A stretch of 64,000 nucleotides of DNA from Haliea sp964022665. GTDB lineage: Bacteria > Pseudomonadota > Gammaproteobacteria > Pseudomonadales > Halieaceae. A program made the translations under genes and the position numbers. The notes beneath the pieces are model-generated. The model was not told the origin of the DNA, searched no databases, and saw nothing but the letters and a program-made list of their open reading frames with translations. Shown piece by piece: positions 51,457 to 59,322 of the stretch. The stretch is from assembly GCA_964022665.1 (NCBI GenBank), contig CAXIDF010000005.1:62001-126000 (forward strand). Reading direction: 5' to 3'. The stretch's first letter is position 1. Each line of letters starts with the position of its first letter.

Positions 51457-51845
51457 GACTTACAATCTTTAAGATATTCGAGACACTATAATAAGGCAAC
51501 TTATGAGACGCTGCAAGCCCTTTGTGCGCCGTAGGGCCCGATGTGTCCCATAGCGTATAATATAAAAGACGCACCGTAAGCACAGATACATTAACGGGGG
51601 TGGCATTTGGCGCTAAAAACTGAACTTTCGCCGGACGGTACTTTTCCGCGTGACCCTAGCTAGCTTCAGCTTGTTTGCAGCAGTTGTGTATTAATCTAGG
51701 CTAGGGGGCTACGGCCATCTCGGGGGAAGTCACCGCCGCCCCTTTTTTCGTATGATTCGCTGTGGCGCGGCAGCGGTTCATTGCGGATTTTTTCTGGAAA
51801 ATGTTGAGGTCCAGAAGTGCCCAAATTGACCTAAGAGGAACACGT
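51457..51845. other. AT-rich intergenic region between serine recombinase and Abi-like gene (candidate res site)
   Basis: The 389 bp contain no convincing gene. ATCTTTAAGAT (51475-51485), TATAAT (51488 on) and TATAATATAAAAG near 51557 stand out from the GC-rich surroundings. Such AT-rich inverted repeats beside a resolvase gene could be its binding subsites and promoters. The stretch is otherwise unremarkable. Confidence 0.35.
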
Positions 51846-52520
51846 GTGAGTGACGACAAGAGCTCCGGCGAAAAGCGCACCAATATGTCAGTGCGTTGGT
51901 ATGCCGGTATTTGTATTATAGCGTTCGCATGTATCGCTTTTTACTGGTTATATTTTGATTACTACAGAGGGTATTCACTTTCAAGTGACCCCACTTTATG
52001 GGGCGCTTTTGGTGATTATATTGGAGGACTACTGAACCCGGTTGTAGCATTTTTTGCCTTTGTCCTGCTTGCAAAATCAGTTCGTATTCAGCAAACAGAG
52101 TTGCGGAAGTCCACGGAGGCACTGGCTGAAGCAGGCAAGGCGCAGAACAACCAAGTTGCCGTGCGGAAAGCCGCAGGTATGATTGATGCGCTTTCCACAC
52201 TAATATCAGCTATAGACAGCGATATTGATGCGAGACGATACGACTATAAACGTGTTGTAGACGCTATTGAGGGGAAGGTCTCTGAAGTTTACTTTCGCGG
52301 ACGCGTTGCCTCGGCTCAATCTGATGCAGATATATTGACTGAGATAAAAACCGAAATCGTATTAGAACTGCGTAGTCTAGAGGATTCAAAGGAGATACGT
52401 ATAGAGCATCTAAACGACTATCGGGCATTACTGGCTGGGCTAAAGCCTACATTCTCTCATGAGATGTTCCCGCATAGCGGCGGAATGTATAACACCGAGC
52501 AGCTTTCATCCGTGCCATAA
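51846..52520 (+). CDS. Membrane protein resembling putative phage abortive-infection (AbiC-like) proteins
   Basis: The product has 224 residues from a GTG at 51846, which follows AGAGGAAC; the ATG at 51885 is an alternative. Two TM helices (about residues 16-36, CIIAFACIAFYWLYFDY, and 51-75, YIGGLLNPVVAFFAFVLLAK) precede a cytoplasmic helical region (VRIQQTELRKSTEALAEAGK). The GDYIGGLLNP-FFAF-Q-x-EL pattern is that of proteins annotated as putative phage abortive infection. Such membrane proteins are frequent in defence islands. The similarity was judged by eye, so the role is only suggested. Confidence 0.55.
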   Translation: MSDDKSSGEKRTNMSVRWYAGICIIAFACIAFYWLYFDYYRGYSLSSDPTLWGAFGDYIGGLLNPVVAFFAFVLLAKSVRIQQTELRKSTEALAEAGKAQNNQVAVRKAAGMIDALSTLISAIDSDIDARRYDYKRVVDAIEGKVSEVYFRGRVASAQSDADILTEIKTEIVLELRSLEDSKEIRIEHLNDYRALLAGLKPTFSHEMFPHSGGMYNTEQLSSVP

Positions 52521-52739
52521 TTGCCTCTCTGGAAACTGTTCCTAAAGAACGAAAAATTATTCGAGACTCTGCGCGAGGGAAGCACGCGATGCGTGACTTT
52601 CCTCGAGTTATAGAAGAATGGATTGTGTAGTCATATCTTGGCACCAGTCCATGAAGGCGTTCCAAGCAATGTTGCTTTCAAGCTGGCCGTAGAGATGGGT
52701 CGTAGCGGGCAGGGCCGCTATCTGAAAAGCGGCAACTTC

Positions 52740-53540
52740 CGCCATCCATGCTGCAAGTTCTGCAATGCCCCGCAGTTCCATTGACGCCGATCTATCGCTG
52801 CTTGGAGCTGCGATAAGCTCGCCCCTTTGTCATAGTAACGCGTGGCGCCCATCTACCCGCGCCCATGGCCAACTCATTGCGGCACCGTGCGGTGTTCTAC
52901 CTGCGCGGCATTAAGCGCCTGAGTTATGTGGGTGTGGCGGAAGGAGTAGAGCGTCTTCCTCGCGTCCGTGAATCCCGGCAGGCGTTGCTCGGTGCGATAC
53001 CTTTCGTTGTACCACTTGCCGCCTTGGTCGCCCGCTTGGCGCTTTCGTAGTACTACGCCTCGGAGAAGTCTCTGCGCGCCTTGTTCACGTCGTGCCAAAA
53101 TGTAGTCTGCTATCCCCAGTCTCACCAGCTCTCTATACGCCGGAAGTTCCTGCCGCCCTGCCGCTGTCTTCACCTCCTGGCCATCTTCCCGGTCGGAGAT
53201 AGAGAACACTATGCTTCCCTCGCTTGCTCGGATGTCATCCAGTCGAAGCCGCACGAGTTCGGAAGGCCTTTCCCCGGTGTACAAGGCGAGCAGTGGGAGC
53301 CACCATTGCCTGGCTGTTGTGGTCTTCTTGTTGGCGTAGGCATAATCTGGTTGGTACAGCTCGCTGCTGAAAATGCGGTCAAGGTCGTCAGGGTGTACTG
53401 CGTGTATGACTAGCTTCGTGTAGGACGGCCACTGTATCAGAGGGGTTGTGCGTAATCTCCCTGCGTGCCGTAAGCCATGCGAATATGGCGTTCAGGCTGC
53501 TGTGGTCGTTAATGGCCCTCTTGGTCGCCGCCAGTCGCAC
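52740..53540 (-). pseudogene. Decayed second copy of the tyrosine integrase
   Basis: This stretch repeats the 3' half of the integrase gene at 53930-55624 in the same orientation with many substitutions. A 136-residue open piece (52874-53284) has YTGERPSELVRLRLDDI and YNERYRTEQRLPGFTDA, close to the intact copy. It then hits two in-frame stops where the intact protein continues QQWVGHERTQMGATRYYDKG. A 1-bp deletion near 53385 shifts the 5' part. The catalytic Tyr region and the N-terminal domains are not read. It is a relic of gene duplication or an older related element. Confidence 0.8.
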
Positions 53541-53929
53541 TATTCGCGTACACGCAAAGCCAAAGGCCCTGCTGGAAATTCTCAGGAGCCGCAGCGAGGC
53601 CCCCTACCCCCTTATATACGTGGGCCGGGGTCGCTCCTGTGTAGTAGGCCCACACGAATTTTTTTGCGGCAATCGGCTGAGGGGTACTTGCTACCAGTTA
53701 GCCCCGCCAACGTGCGGCAGCCTGCCTACGGTTTTATGCTGACGCACTGGGGCTTCCAAGTGACCAAAGGTGTTTGTGGTGTTTGCAGGCATCGGCAGGA
53801 TAGAGCCACACCCGCATCAAACACTAGACCCTACACCGTGTGCACTCCAGCTTAGCAGTGGCCCTAAAGTACGCACACAGCGGAACACTACAGGCTCCTC
53901 AATGCCCCTGTAGCGCGCCCACTACTTCA
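53541..53929. other. Spacer between decayed and intact integrase copies
   Basis: About 390 bp with only short open frames that lack family resemblance. No copy of the 19-bp att-like repeat and no promoter for the minus-strand pseudogene was found here. Confidence 0.4.
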
Positions 53930-55624
53930 CTACCGGAACAGCGGCATATCCTCCCATTGACGCCCGAGACTCCGCAGGGCCTCGCTATCCCAGGTGAGCC
54001 TGTTCAATGCCGTTTGGAGTTGCGGTATGGCCGCCCCTTTATCGTAGTAACGTGTGGCTCCCATCTGCGTGCGCTCATGCCCAACCCACTGCTGTACCGT
54101 GCGCATTTCAACCTTTGCAACATTAAGTGCCTGCGTTATATGGGTGTGGCGGAAGGAGTAGAGCGTCTTCCTGGCTTCCTTGAATCCCGGCAGGCGTTGC
54201 TCGGTGCGATACCTTTCGTTGTACCACTTGCCGCCTTGGTCGCCCGCTTTGCGCTTCCCTAGTGCTACACCTTGCAGGAGTCGCTGAGCGCCTTGTTCAC
54301 GGAGTGCCCGGATGTAGTCTGCTATTCCCAGCCTCACCAGCTCTCTATGGGCAGGGAGTTCCCGTCGTCCCGCTGCTGTCTTCACCTCCTGGCCTTCTTC
54401 CCGGTCGGAGATGGCGAGCACTATGCTCCCCTCGCTTTCCCGTATGTCATCCAGTCGAAGCTGCACGAGTTCCGAGGGCCTCGCCCCGGTGTACAGGGCG
54501 AGCAGTGGGAGCCACCATTGCCCGGCTGTTGTGGTCGCCTTGTTGGCGTAGGCAGAATCTGGTTGGTACAGCTCGCTGCTGAAAATGCGGTCAAGGTCAT
54601 CAAGGGTGTATTGCGCGTATGACTCGCTCTCGTAGGGGACGCCCACTGTCTCAAAGGGATTGTGCGTGATTTCCCTGCGTACCGTGAGCCATGCGAATAT
54701 GGCCCTCAGGCTGGTGAGGTGTTCCGCTACTGTGCGCCCCGAGAGGCGGTCCTTTGCCGGAATGTCCATCGCCAAAAGGGAAGCTACCGATATTTCCCGG
54801 TACACAGGGTTACTGTTCCTGTTCTTGGGAAGCCTCAATAGGTCGTCCCGGAACCGGCACGAATCCTCGTAGGTGACTGCATCAACAGCCTTGTCGCCGA
54901 TGACGTCAACAAACGCCCGGACGTGTTGCCTGTAGTTTTCCTGAGAGTTCTCACGGAGTCCACGGGACTTGACCCGGTTCTCTATGAAGGGCTCCACCAT
55001 CAAGCTGATTGGTGGTCGTTTGGGCTTTCCTGCGTGTGTGCCCGTTGTGTGATGTGTTGGGTTGTTCCTGCTGGCTGGTTTTGTGGGCTTTCCCTTGAGC
55101 AACCTCAGGTTATAGCGCCGCAGCTCAGCGGTTGCTATGGCCCACTCCCGGCAGGCCCTGTGAAACCCCTCGACACTGGCGGCTTCTGCTAGGTCCACGC
55201 CGAACAGCTTGGCGACTTGAGGCGCTATCCCTCGGTAATCGGCATGGCCTGCCGCATAATCGTACGCCGCAATGTCATCAACAAGAACACCTACGTAAGC
55301 CTCCTGCATTGCGGGGGTGCGGCGCTTCGATATGGCCTCTGCTTCGATGTCCTCCCGTGCTTCCTCCACGTAGGCACGAATGGTGTCCCTTATCTGGGTT
55401 TCGGTGAGTGTCACTGCCCCTCCTGCTAATTCGCGCAATAGCGCCTCTATCCGGCACACGATTTCTCGGGCTAGCTTCTTGGCTGTTCGCCGTTCATTGG
55501 TGGCTAGCGTATACCGAAGCTCGCGCGTGCTCAGCAGGTGCGCGTATGACTTGGGGAGAGCGTACCGGAAGTAGTACCCCGAGGGGCGCAGTAGGATGTA
55601 ATTTGGCACAGGCTTTTGTCCCAA
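53930..55624 (-). CDS. Tyrosine-type site-specific integrase
   Basis: The 564-residue integrase has an N-terminal region (MGQKPVPNYILLRPSGYYFRY, RELRYTLATNERRTAKKLA) like the N-terminal domain of large phage-type integrases. A SAM-like core-binding domain (PISLMVEPFIENRVKSRGLR) lies near residue 200. The catalytic domain has Arg in YTGARPSELVQLRLDDI, RH in YSFRHTHITQALN, and Tyr in WVGHERTQMGATRYYDKG. Its 5' end is 60 bp from the right att-like repeat at 55684, the usual position of an element's integrase. A decayed partial copy lies downstream. Confidence 0.93.
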   Translation of the reverse strand: MGQKPVPNYILLRPSGYYFRYALPKSYAHLLSTRELRYTLATNERRTAKKLAREIVCRIEALLRELAGGAVTLTETQIRDTIRAYVEEAREDIEAEAISKRRTPAMQEAYVGVLVDDIAAYDYAAGHADYRGIAPQVAKLFGVDLAEAASVEGFHRACREWAIATAELRRYNLRLLKGKPTKPASRNNPTHHTTGTHAGKPKRPPISLMVEPFIENRVKSRGLRENSQENYRQHVRAFVDVIGDKAVDAVTYEDSCRFRDDLLRLPKNRNSNPVYREISVASLLAMDIPAKDRLSGRTVAEHLTSLRAIFAWLTVRREITHNPFETVGVPYESESYAQYTLDDLDRIFSSELYQPDSAYANKATTTAGQWWLPLLALYTGARPSELVQLRLDDIRESEGSIVLAISDREEGQEVKTAAGRRELPAHRELVRLGIADYIRALREQGAQRLLQGVALGKRKAGDQGGKWYNERYRTEQRLPGFKEARKTLYSFRHTHITQALNVAKVEMRTVQQWVGHERTQMGATRYYDKGAAIPQLQTALNRLTWDSEALRSLGRQWEDMPLFR

Positions 55625-55683
55625 TTTGGGCCAATATGAACCTGTCTATGCGCAAACGCCCGTGATTATGGGGCTTGGGAAGG

Positions 55684-55702
55684 GATGGTGCCCAGGAGAG
55701 GA
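55684..55702. repeat. Right/central copy of the 19-bp att-like direct repeat
   Basis: This is the second exact copy of GATGGTGCCCAGGAGAGGA (first at 45564-45582). It lies between two outward-facing integrase genes (starts at 55624 on - and 55840 on +). That position fits a junction of two elements inserted one after the other at the same tRNA 3' end. No tRNA body follows here either. The intact tRNA would be expected beyond the right edge of the window. Confidence 0.65.
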
Positions 55703-55839
55703 AAAATTCCGGGGTCTCATCCAGTCGCATAAAATGCCGTTAAACCCTTTATTGCAAGCGCTTTTCTCATAATGCTTGTCCCACTCCATTGCATGGCATA
55801 TCATCGAATCATCCTCCTTATGTTGGGAAGGAAGTGGTG

Positions 55840-57108
55840 ATGCCAAAGTCGGTGCCCGAAATGAGCGATGCCGCCGTGCGGAGGTTGCGGCACCGAGGTG
55901 CAAAGGCGGCTGTGTACGCCGTGGGTGGTGTCTCGGGGCTGCTACTGGTCTGCAAGCCGCCGGTCAGGTCGGGGGAGGCCATCGGGGCCCGGTCGTGGAT
56001 TCTCCGGGTGATGATGGGTAGCAAGCGCCGGGATATCGGGCTTGGCGGTTATCCGACAGTCACCCTTGCCCAGGCTCGTTACAGGGCGCGGGAGGCACGC
56101 GAGACCATATGGCAGGGCAGTGATCCCATTGCGGATCGGAAAGCGCGAAAATCGCTCCTGGCGGCACAGCAGGCCAAGCAAGTTACCTTTGCCGAGTTGG
56201 CGCGGGAGTACATCGACAAGAAGAGCGCGGAGTTCAAAAGCGCCAAGCAAGTCCAGAAGCTCACGAGCCACCTGGAGACCTATGCGTTTCCGCACCTGGA
56301 GAAAATGGTTGTGGGCGATATTGAGCGGGCTCACGTCGTCAAGATGCTGGAGCCCATATGGGCAGTGAAAAACGAGACGGCCAGCCGGGTACGCTTGCAT
56401 GTCGAACGGATACTGGACCTGGCTGGTGTCAAAGGGCTGCGCACTGGAGACAACCCGGCCCGGTGGAAAGGCAGCCTTGCCCTGTCATTCCCGGCCCGCG
56501 CCAAGGTCGCCAAGGTCGAGCACTACAAAGCCTTGCCGGTCTCGGATATGCCGGAATTCTGGCGTCACCTGAAGGCTGCAGAGTCACTGGGCGCGAAGGC
56601 CCTACAATTCATCATCTTGACCGCGAGCCGTTCAGGCGAGGCCAGAGGCGCGACATGGGACGAAATCAATTTCAAAGCAAAGCTATGGACGATACCCGCC
56701 TCCCGCATGAAGGGAGGGAGGGAGCACAAAGTGCCGTTGTCGGATCCCGCGATCGCGCTGCTGGAGTCGCTGCCCCGCCTCGGCCCTCACATTTTCACCG
56801 GCCCGCGGAACAAACCAATTTCGGATGTTGTGATTAGTCGGATGCCAAAAATTCTTGGCCAGGACGTGACCACGCACGGTTTTCGCGCCACCTTCCGAAC
56901 TTGGGTGCAAGAGCATACGGCCTACCCGGAGGACGTGGCAGAACTGTCGCTTGCGCACGTTAACAGCGATGCCACCCGGGCGGCCTATGCTCGTGGGGAG
57001 CTTGTGGAAAAGCGCCGGTTGCTGATGGCCGACTGGGCAAAGTTCTGCGAGACTGGGTCAACTTGGACGGGGGGTAACGTGGTAGCAATAGGAGACATTT
57101 CTCAATGA
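55840..57108 (+). CDS. P4-type tyrosine integrase (DUF4102 arm-binding domain)
   Basis: The product has 422 residues from the ATG at 55840; the 17 codons before it are rejected because GGAAGG lies just before this start. The N-terminal DUF4102-type arm domain reads SWILRVMMGSKRRDIGLGGY then PTVTLAQARYRAREARE. A core-binding domain follows, with catalytic residues in TASRSGEARGATWDE (Arg), THGFRATFRTWVQEH (His-x-x-Arg) and LAHVNSDATRAAYARGE (Tyr). P4-type integrases insert islands at tRNA 3' ends. It is unrelated in sequence to the other integrase and starts 138 bp beyond the att-like repeat. Confidence 0.93.
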   Translation: MPKSVPEMSDAAVRRLRHRGAKAAVYAVGGVSGLLLVCKPPVRSGEAIGARSWILRVMMGSKRRDIGLGGYPTVTLAQARYRAREARETIWQGSDPIADRKARKSLLAAQQAKQVTFAELAREYIDKKSAEFKSAKQVQKLTSHLETYAFPHLEKMVVGDIERAHVVKMLEPIWAVKNETASRVRLHVERILDLAGVKGLRTGDNPARWKGSLALSFPARAKVAKVEHYKALPVSDMPEFWRHLKAAESLGAKALQFIILTASRSGEARGATWDEINFKAKLWTIPASRMKGGREHKVPLSDPAIALLESLPRLGPHIFTGPRNKPISDVVISRMPKILGQDVTTHGFRATFRTWVQEHTAYPEDVAELSLAHVNSDATRAAYARGELVEKRRLLMADWAKFCETGSTWTGGNVVAIGDISQ

Positions 57109-57272
57109 CTGAAACCCTTGCTGGGCTCGTCGAAACCCTGGGCCAGGTCAACAGACAACACTATCTGGTCGTGGCGCATACCTACCGCAATCAGCAAGAC
57201 AACGCGGTGAGGATCAGGCTGATTTCAGCCAGACCCGACACCAGGCGCGAAATTGAGCAATACGAAGGGTGA
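57105..57272 (+). CDS. BrnT-like toxin remnant (C-terminal part only)
   Basis: This 55-residue reading frame starts at an ATG overlapping the integrase stop (ATGA). Its second half, HYLVVAHTYRNQQDNAVRIR then LISARPDTRREIEQYEG, matches the C-terminus of BrnT toxins (RelE-fold RNases of about 90-100 residues), with the typical RISAR-type strand. The N-terminal half with DPAKN-type motifs is missing and replaced by unrelated residues. It is probably inactive. The BrnA-like antitoxin gene follows immediately. Too short for most gene callers. Confidence 0.55.
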   Translation: MTETLAGLVETLGQVNRQHYLVVAHTYRNQQDNAVRIRLISARPDTRREIEQYEG

Positions 57273-57277
57273 ACACC

Positions 57278-57478
57278 ATGCGTGAAGAATATGAATTTTC
57301 CAAAGGCGAGCGCGGGAAATTCTATAACCCCAACGCTACCATGAACATGCCGGTATACCTTGACGCCGATGTGCTGGATTATTTTGCAGCGAAAGCCAAA
57401 GCTAAAGGCGTTGAGCTAAACCGGATGGTTAACGATTTGCTCAAAAAAAATATTGCGTTGATTGAAGAGGCTAAATGA
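57278..57478 (+). CDS. BrnA-like antitoxin
   Basis: The product has 66 residues from the ATG at 57278, with AAGGGTG upstream; a GTG three codons earlier overlaps the toxin stop. MREEYEFSKGERGKFYNPNA then TMNMPVYLDADVLDYFAAKA and KGVELNRMVNDLLKKNI is the BrnA/CopG ribbon-helix-helix antitoxin pattern. BrnA represses its own promoter and neutralises BrnT. Here its partner is truncated and fused to the integrase end, so promoter and function are uncertain. Confidence 0.8.
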   Translation: MREEYEFSKGERGKFYNPNATMNMPVYLDADVLDYFAAKAKAKGVELNRMVNDLLKKNIALIEEAK

Positions 57479-57610
57479 CATAGGCCAGGAGAGACCCAGC
57501 CGGGGGAAAGGAATAGACCCCGTAAATTGGATAACCAGATAAGTGGATCCTCGGGTCATGCCGGGCTGATGAAGCCACCGATGGTTGACTCACTCTCCTG
57601 CGGAGAAGAG

Positions 57611-57856
57611 TCACGAATAATAAATATCAATCACCCATGTTAGAAATAACACCGCTAATGAACCAAAAATCAACGCTCCAGTTATATAGCCTGTTCGATC
57701 ACCACCAGCGGACCTCACTGTATAGTTCTCCACCAACTTCAACCCATGATCCCAACAAGAAGAATATTTATAGTTGGCTAAGCAGATCAAAATGACGACC
57801 ACAACTATCGCCACCTTCACTCCAGCCTCTTCCGGTAAGGACCAATCAGCAAGCAC
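57611..57856 (-). CDS. Hypothetical small membrane protein
   Basis: The 81-residue frame has two hydrophobic helices (VKVAIVVVVILICLANYKY and GALIFGSLAVLFLTWVIDIY) in AT-richer DNA just before the first Rhs tip, on the opposite strand. No family was recognised. It could be a stray immunity-type protein of the Rhs tip array. Existence as a gene is supported only by the composition of the protein. Confidence 0.35.
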   Translation of the reverse strand: MLADWSLPEEAGVKVAIVVVVILICLANYKYSSCWDHGLKLVENYTVRSAGGDRTGYITGALIFGSLAVLFLTWVIDIYYS

Positions 57857-57863
57857 ATGAAAG

Positions 57864-58211
57864 ATGGAGGCTAGTGTGGTGAAATTAATGCATATGAATG
57901 GGCGAGGGTACGACTACAACCTGGGCCGGTTCCTGAGTGTGGATCCATTCATCGTGGAACCGGGAAATAGTCAGGCATTGAATCTATACAGCTACGTTCT
58001 GAATAATCCACTCAGTGGTACAGACCCGACGGGCTACACGAAGGAAGACGTTGAGAAGAACATGGTTCGTATAGAAAGAACAGGGTCGCGTATACAACGC
58101 AAAGTTAGCGTTTCGACACCTGCAACTCAAACAGATAGTGGCACATCCACTACGGTACACCTTGAAGGGGGTTGGCTAGCGACCGGCAAGCTGCAAGTAA
58201 TGGTATTATAG
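57864..58211 (+). CDS. Orphan Rhs core end plus tip, 5' part (frameshifted)
   Basis: The 115-residue frame begins inside the RHS-repeat-associated core (MNGRGYDYNLGRFLSVDPFI then VLNNPLSGTDPTGYT). It runs into a variable tip resembling the tip at 62958-63989 (EKNMVRIERTGSRIQ, HLEGG). It has no N-terminal Rhs sequence, so it is an orphan tip module. Comparison with the third module shows one G missing in the run at 58165-58169. After this the frame ends with unrelated residues, while the true tip continues in the next frame (58172-58846). Confidence 0.7.
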   Translation: MEASVVKLMHMNGRGYDYNLGRFLSVDPFIVEPGNSQALNLYSYVLNNPLSGTDPTGYTKEDVEKNMVRIERTGSRIQRKVSVSTPATQTDSGTSTTVHLEGGWLATGKLQVMVL

Positions 58212-58846
58212 GATCTGCTCAAGCCGCCGGGTTTAATGAGGTGCCCAGTTCAATATCTTCTAGTGGTATCGGAATTGGCGACCAATCTGCGAGAAATAAC
58301 GTGCAGAACCTGTCTGATACGTACTATTCATCTGCCTTCGATATTCCCATTAAAATTAACGAATATAGTGACAGTGATAGTTCTTTATCGAATGTGTTCG
58401 ACTTCGCGGTTGATGCAAGAACTGGGCTGGGACTTGCTGGGGCTGCGCTTGCATGGACTACCCAAGGTAAAGATCTAATAACCAGTGCTAATCATCTTGA
58501 GGCGGGTATTGCTCGAGCGCTTAACGTAGTAGGAGATATCCCGGAATTTATGGATAACACCCTAAATAATGTCCGAGCCTCAGGGACACGCTATTTAGTA
58601 ACGGGTAACTCACTAGGGTTTTTCGGGACTGGCATTAGTGTCACTGCGGCAGGATATTACCTGTCACAACAGAACTATGGTGATGCTGCCTTAAGTGGAA
58701 GTGATGCGGCTGTTGGCCTTGCAGTGATTAAGTCGCCGCGACTTGCGATGTCGTACTTTGCAATCCGTGCGCTATCTGAAATGTCAGTTCCACATTTCAG
58801 TAAGGATCAAATTGAGTATCCTAATTCACGAGATCCTCGCGACTGA
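58172..58846 (+). CDS. Orphan Rhs tip, 3' part
   Basis: The 224-residue frame continues the tip of 57864-58211 after a 1-bp frameshift. LASDRQAASNGIIGSAQAAG aligns with LASDQQAVANGMTGALMAAG of the third module. It is rich in Ala/Gly/Ser and hydrophobic segments (GLGLAGAALAWTT, TGNSLGFFGTGISVTAAGYY). This may hint at a membrane-acting toxin domain, but no known toxin motif was recognised. A small membrane protein gene follows immediately and may encode its immunity protein. Confidence 0.65.
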   Translation: MASDRQAASNGIIGSAQAAGFNEVPSSISSSGIGIGDQSARNNVQNLSDTYYSSAFDIPIKINEYSDSDSSLSNVFDFAVDARTGLGLAGAALAWTTQGKDLITSANHLEAGIARALNVVGDIPEFMDNTLNNVRASGTRYLVTGNSLGFFGTGISVTAAGYYLSQQNYGDAALSGSDAAVGLAVIKSPRLAMSYFAIRALSEMSVPHFSKDQIEYPNSRDPRD

Positions 58847-58856
58847 GTATCTGAGA

Positions 58857-59252
58857 ATGAAGCTACCGCTACCCAACTTAATCATATACTGCCTTGCCTT
58901 TGAAGCAATTAGGAAGTACCAAAGGATTAATGACTATTTCTCTCCAGTGGTTCTTGTTGCGACCGTGGATTTTATTTCACTGAACGTTATATTACGGGTA
59001 TTGTCTAATGTGATTGGGACTGACTTATACCCATTTGAGGTGGATAGTGATTTTTCATACAAAAGAGCTGCGACTTCCCTGCTGGCATGGACAGTTTTTG
59101 AGTTTTTATTTTTTTCATTGGTTGGTAGAGAGAGGTTAATTAAAGAGTTTGTCGATATCGATAGGAATAAAAGATTTAGATTAGTTGCGATAGGTTATCT
59201 GTATGTATCAAGCGCAATGATAGGCTACCTCGTTCTAATGGCTCTGAATTAG
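58857..59252 (+). CDS. Small polytopic membrane protein, putative immunity to the first Rhs tip
   Basis: The product has 131 residues from the ATG at 58857, 11 bp after the tip stop. Three to four hydrophobic helices are visible (SPVVLVATVDFISLNVIL, LLAWTVFEFLFFSLVG and LVAIGYLYVSSAMIGYLVLM). No family was recognised. A small AT-rich gene directly behind an Rhs tip is the usual place of the cognate immunity gene, and a membrane immunity protein would fit a toxin acting on the inner membrane. Both statements are inference. Confidence 0.55.
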   Translation: MKLPLPNLIIYCLAFEAIRKYQRINDYFSPVVLVATVDFISLNVILRVLSNVIGTDLYPFEVDSDFSYKRAATSLLAWTVFEFLFFSLVGRERLIKEFVDIDRNKRFRLVAIGYLYVSSAMIGYLVLMALN

Positions 59253-59322
59253 TATCTTCTGATAATCACAGGGCTCAAAAAATGCCAGATTTAAGGCATG
59301 ACCCCAAAGACCATTTACGAAG

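Noticed and set aside
53446..53855. Two overlapping plus-strand frames of about 100-135 codons
   Set aside because: They run across the decayed integrase end and its spacer, with no family resemblance and proline/arginine-rich shadow-type translation.
57482..57500. GGCCAGGAGAGACCC as a third att copy
   Set aside because: It shares only CCAGGAGAG with the 19-bp repeat and lacks the TGGTGCC part.
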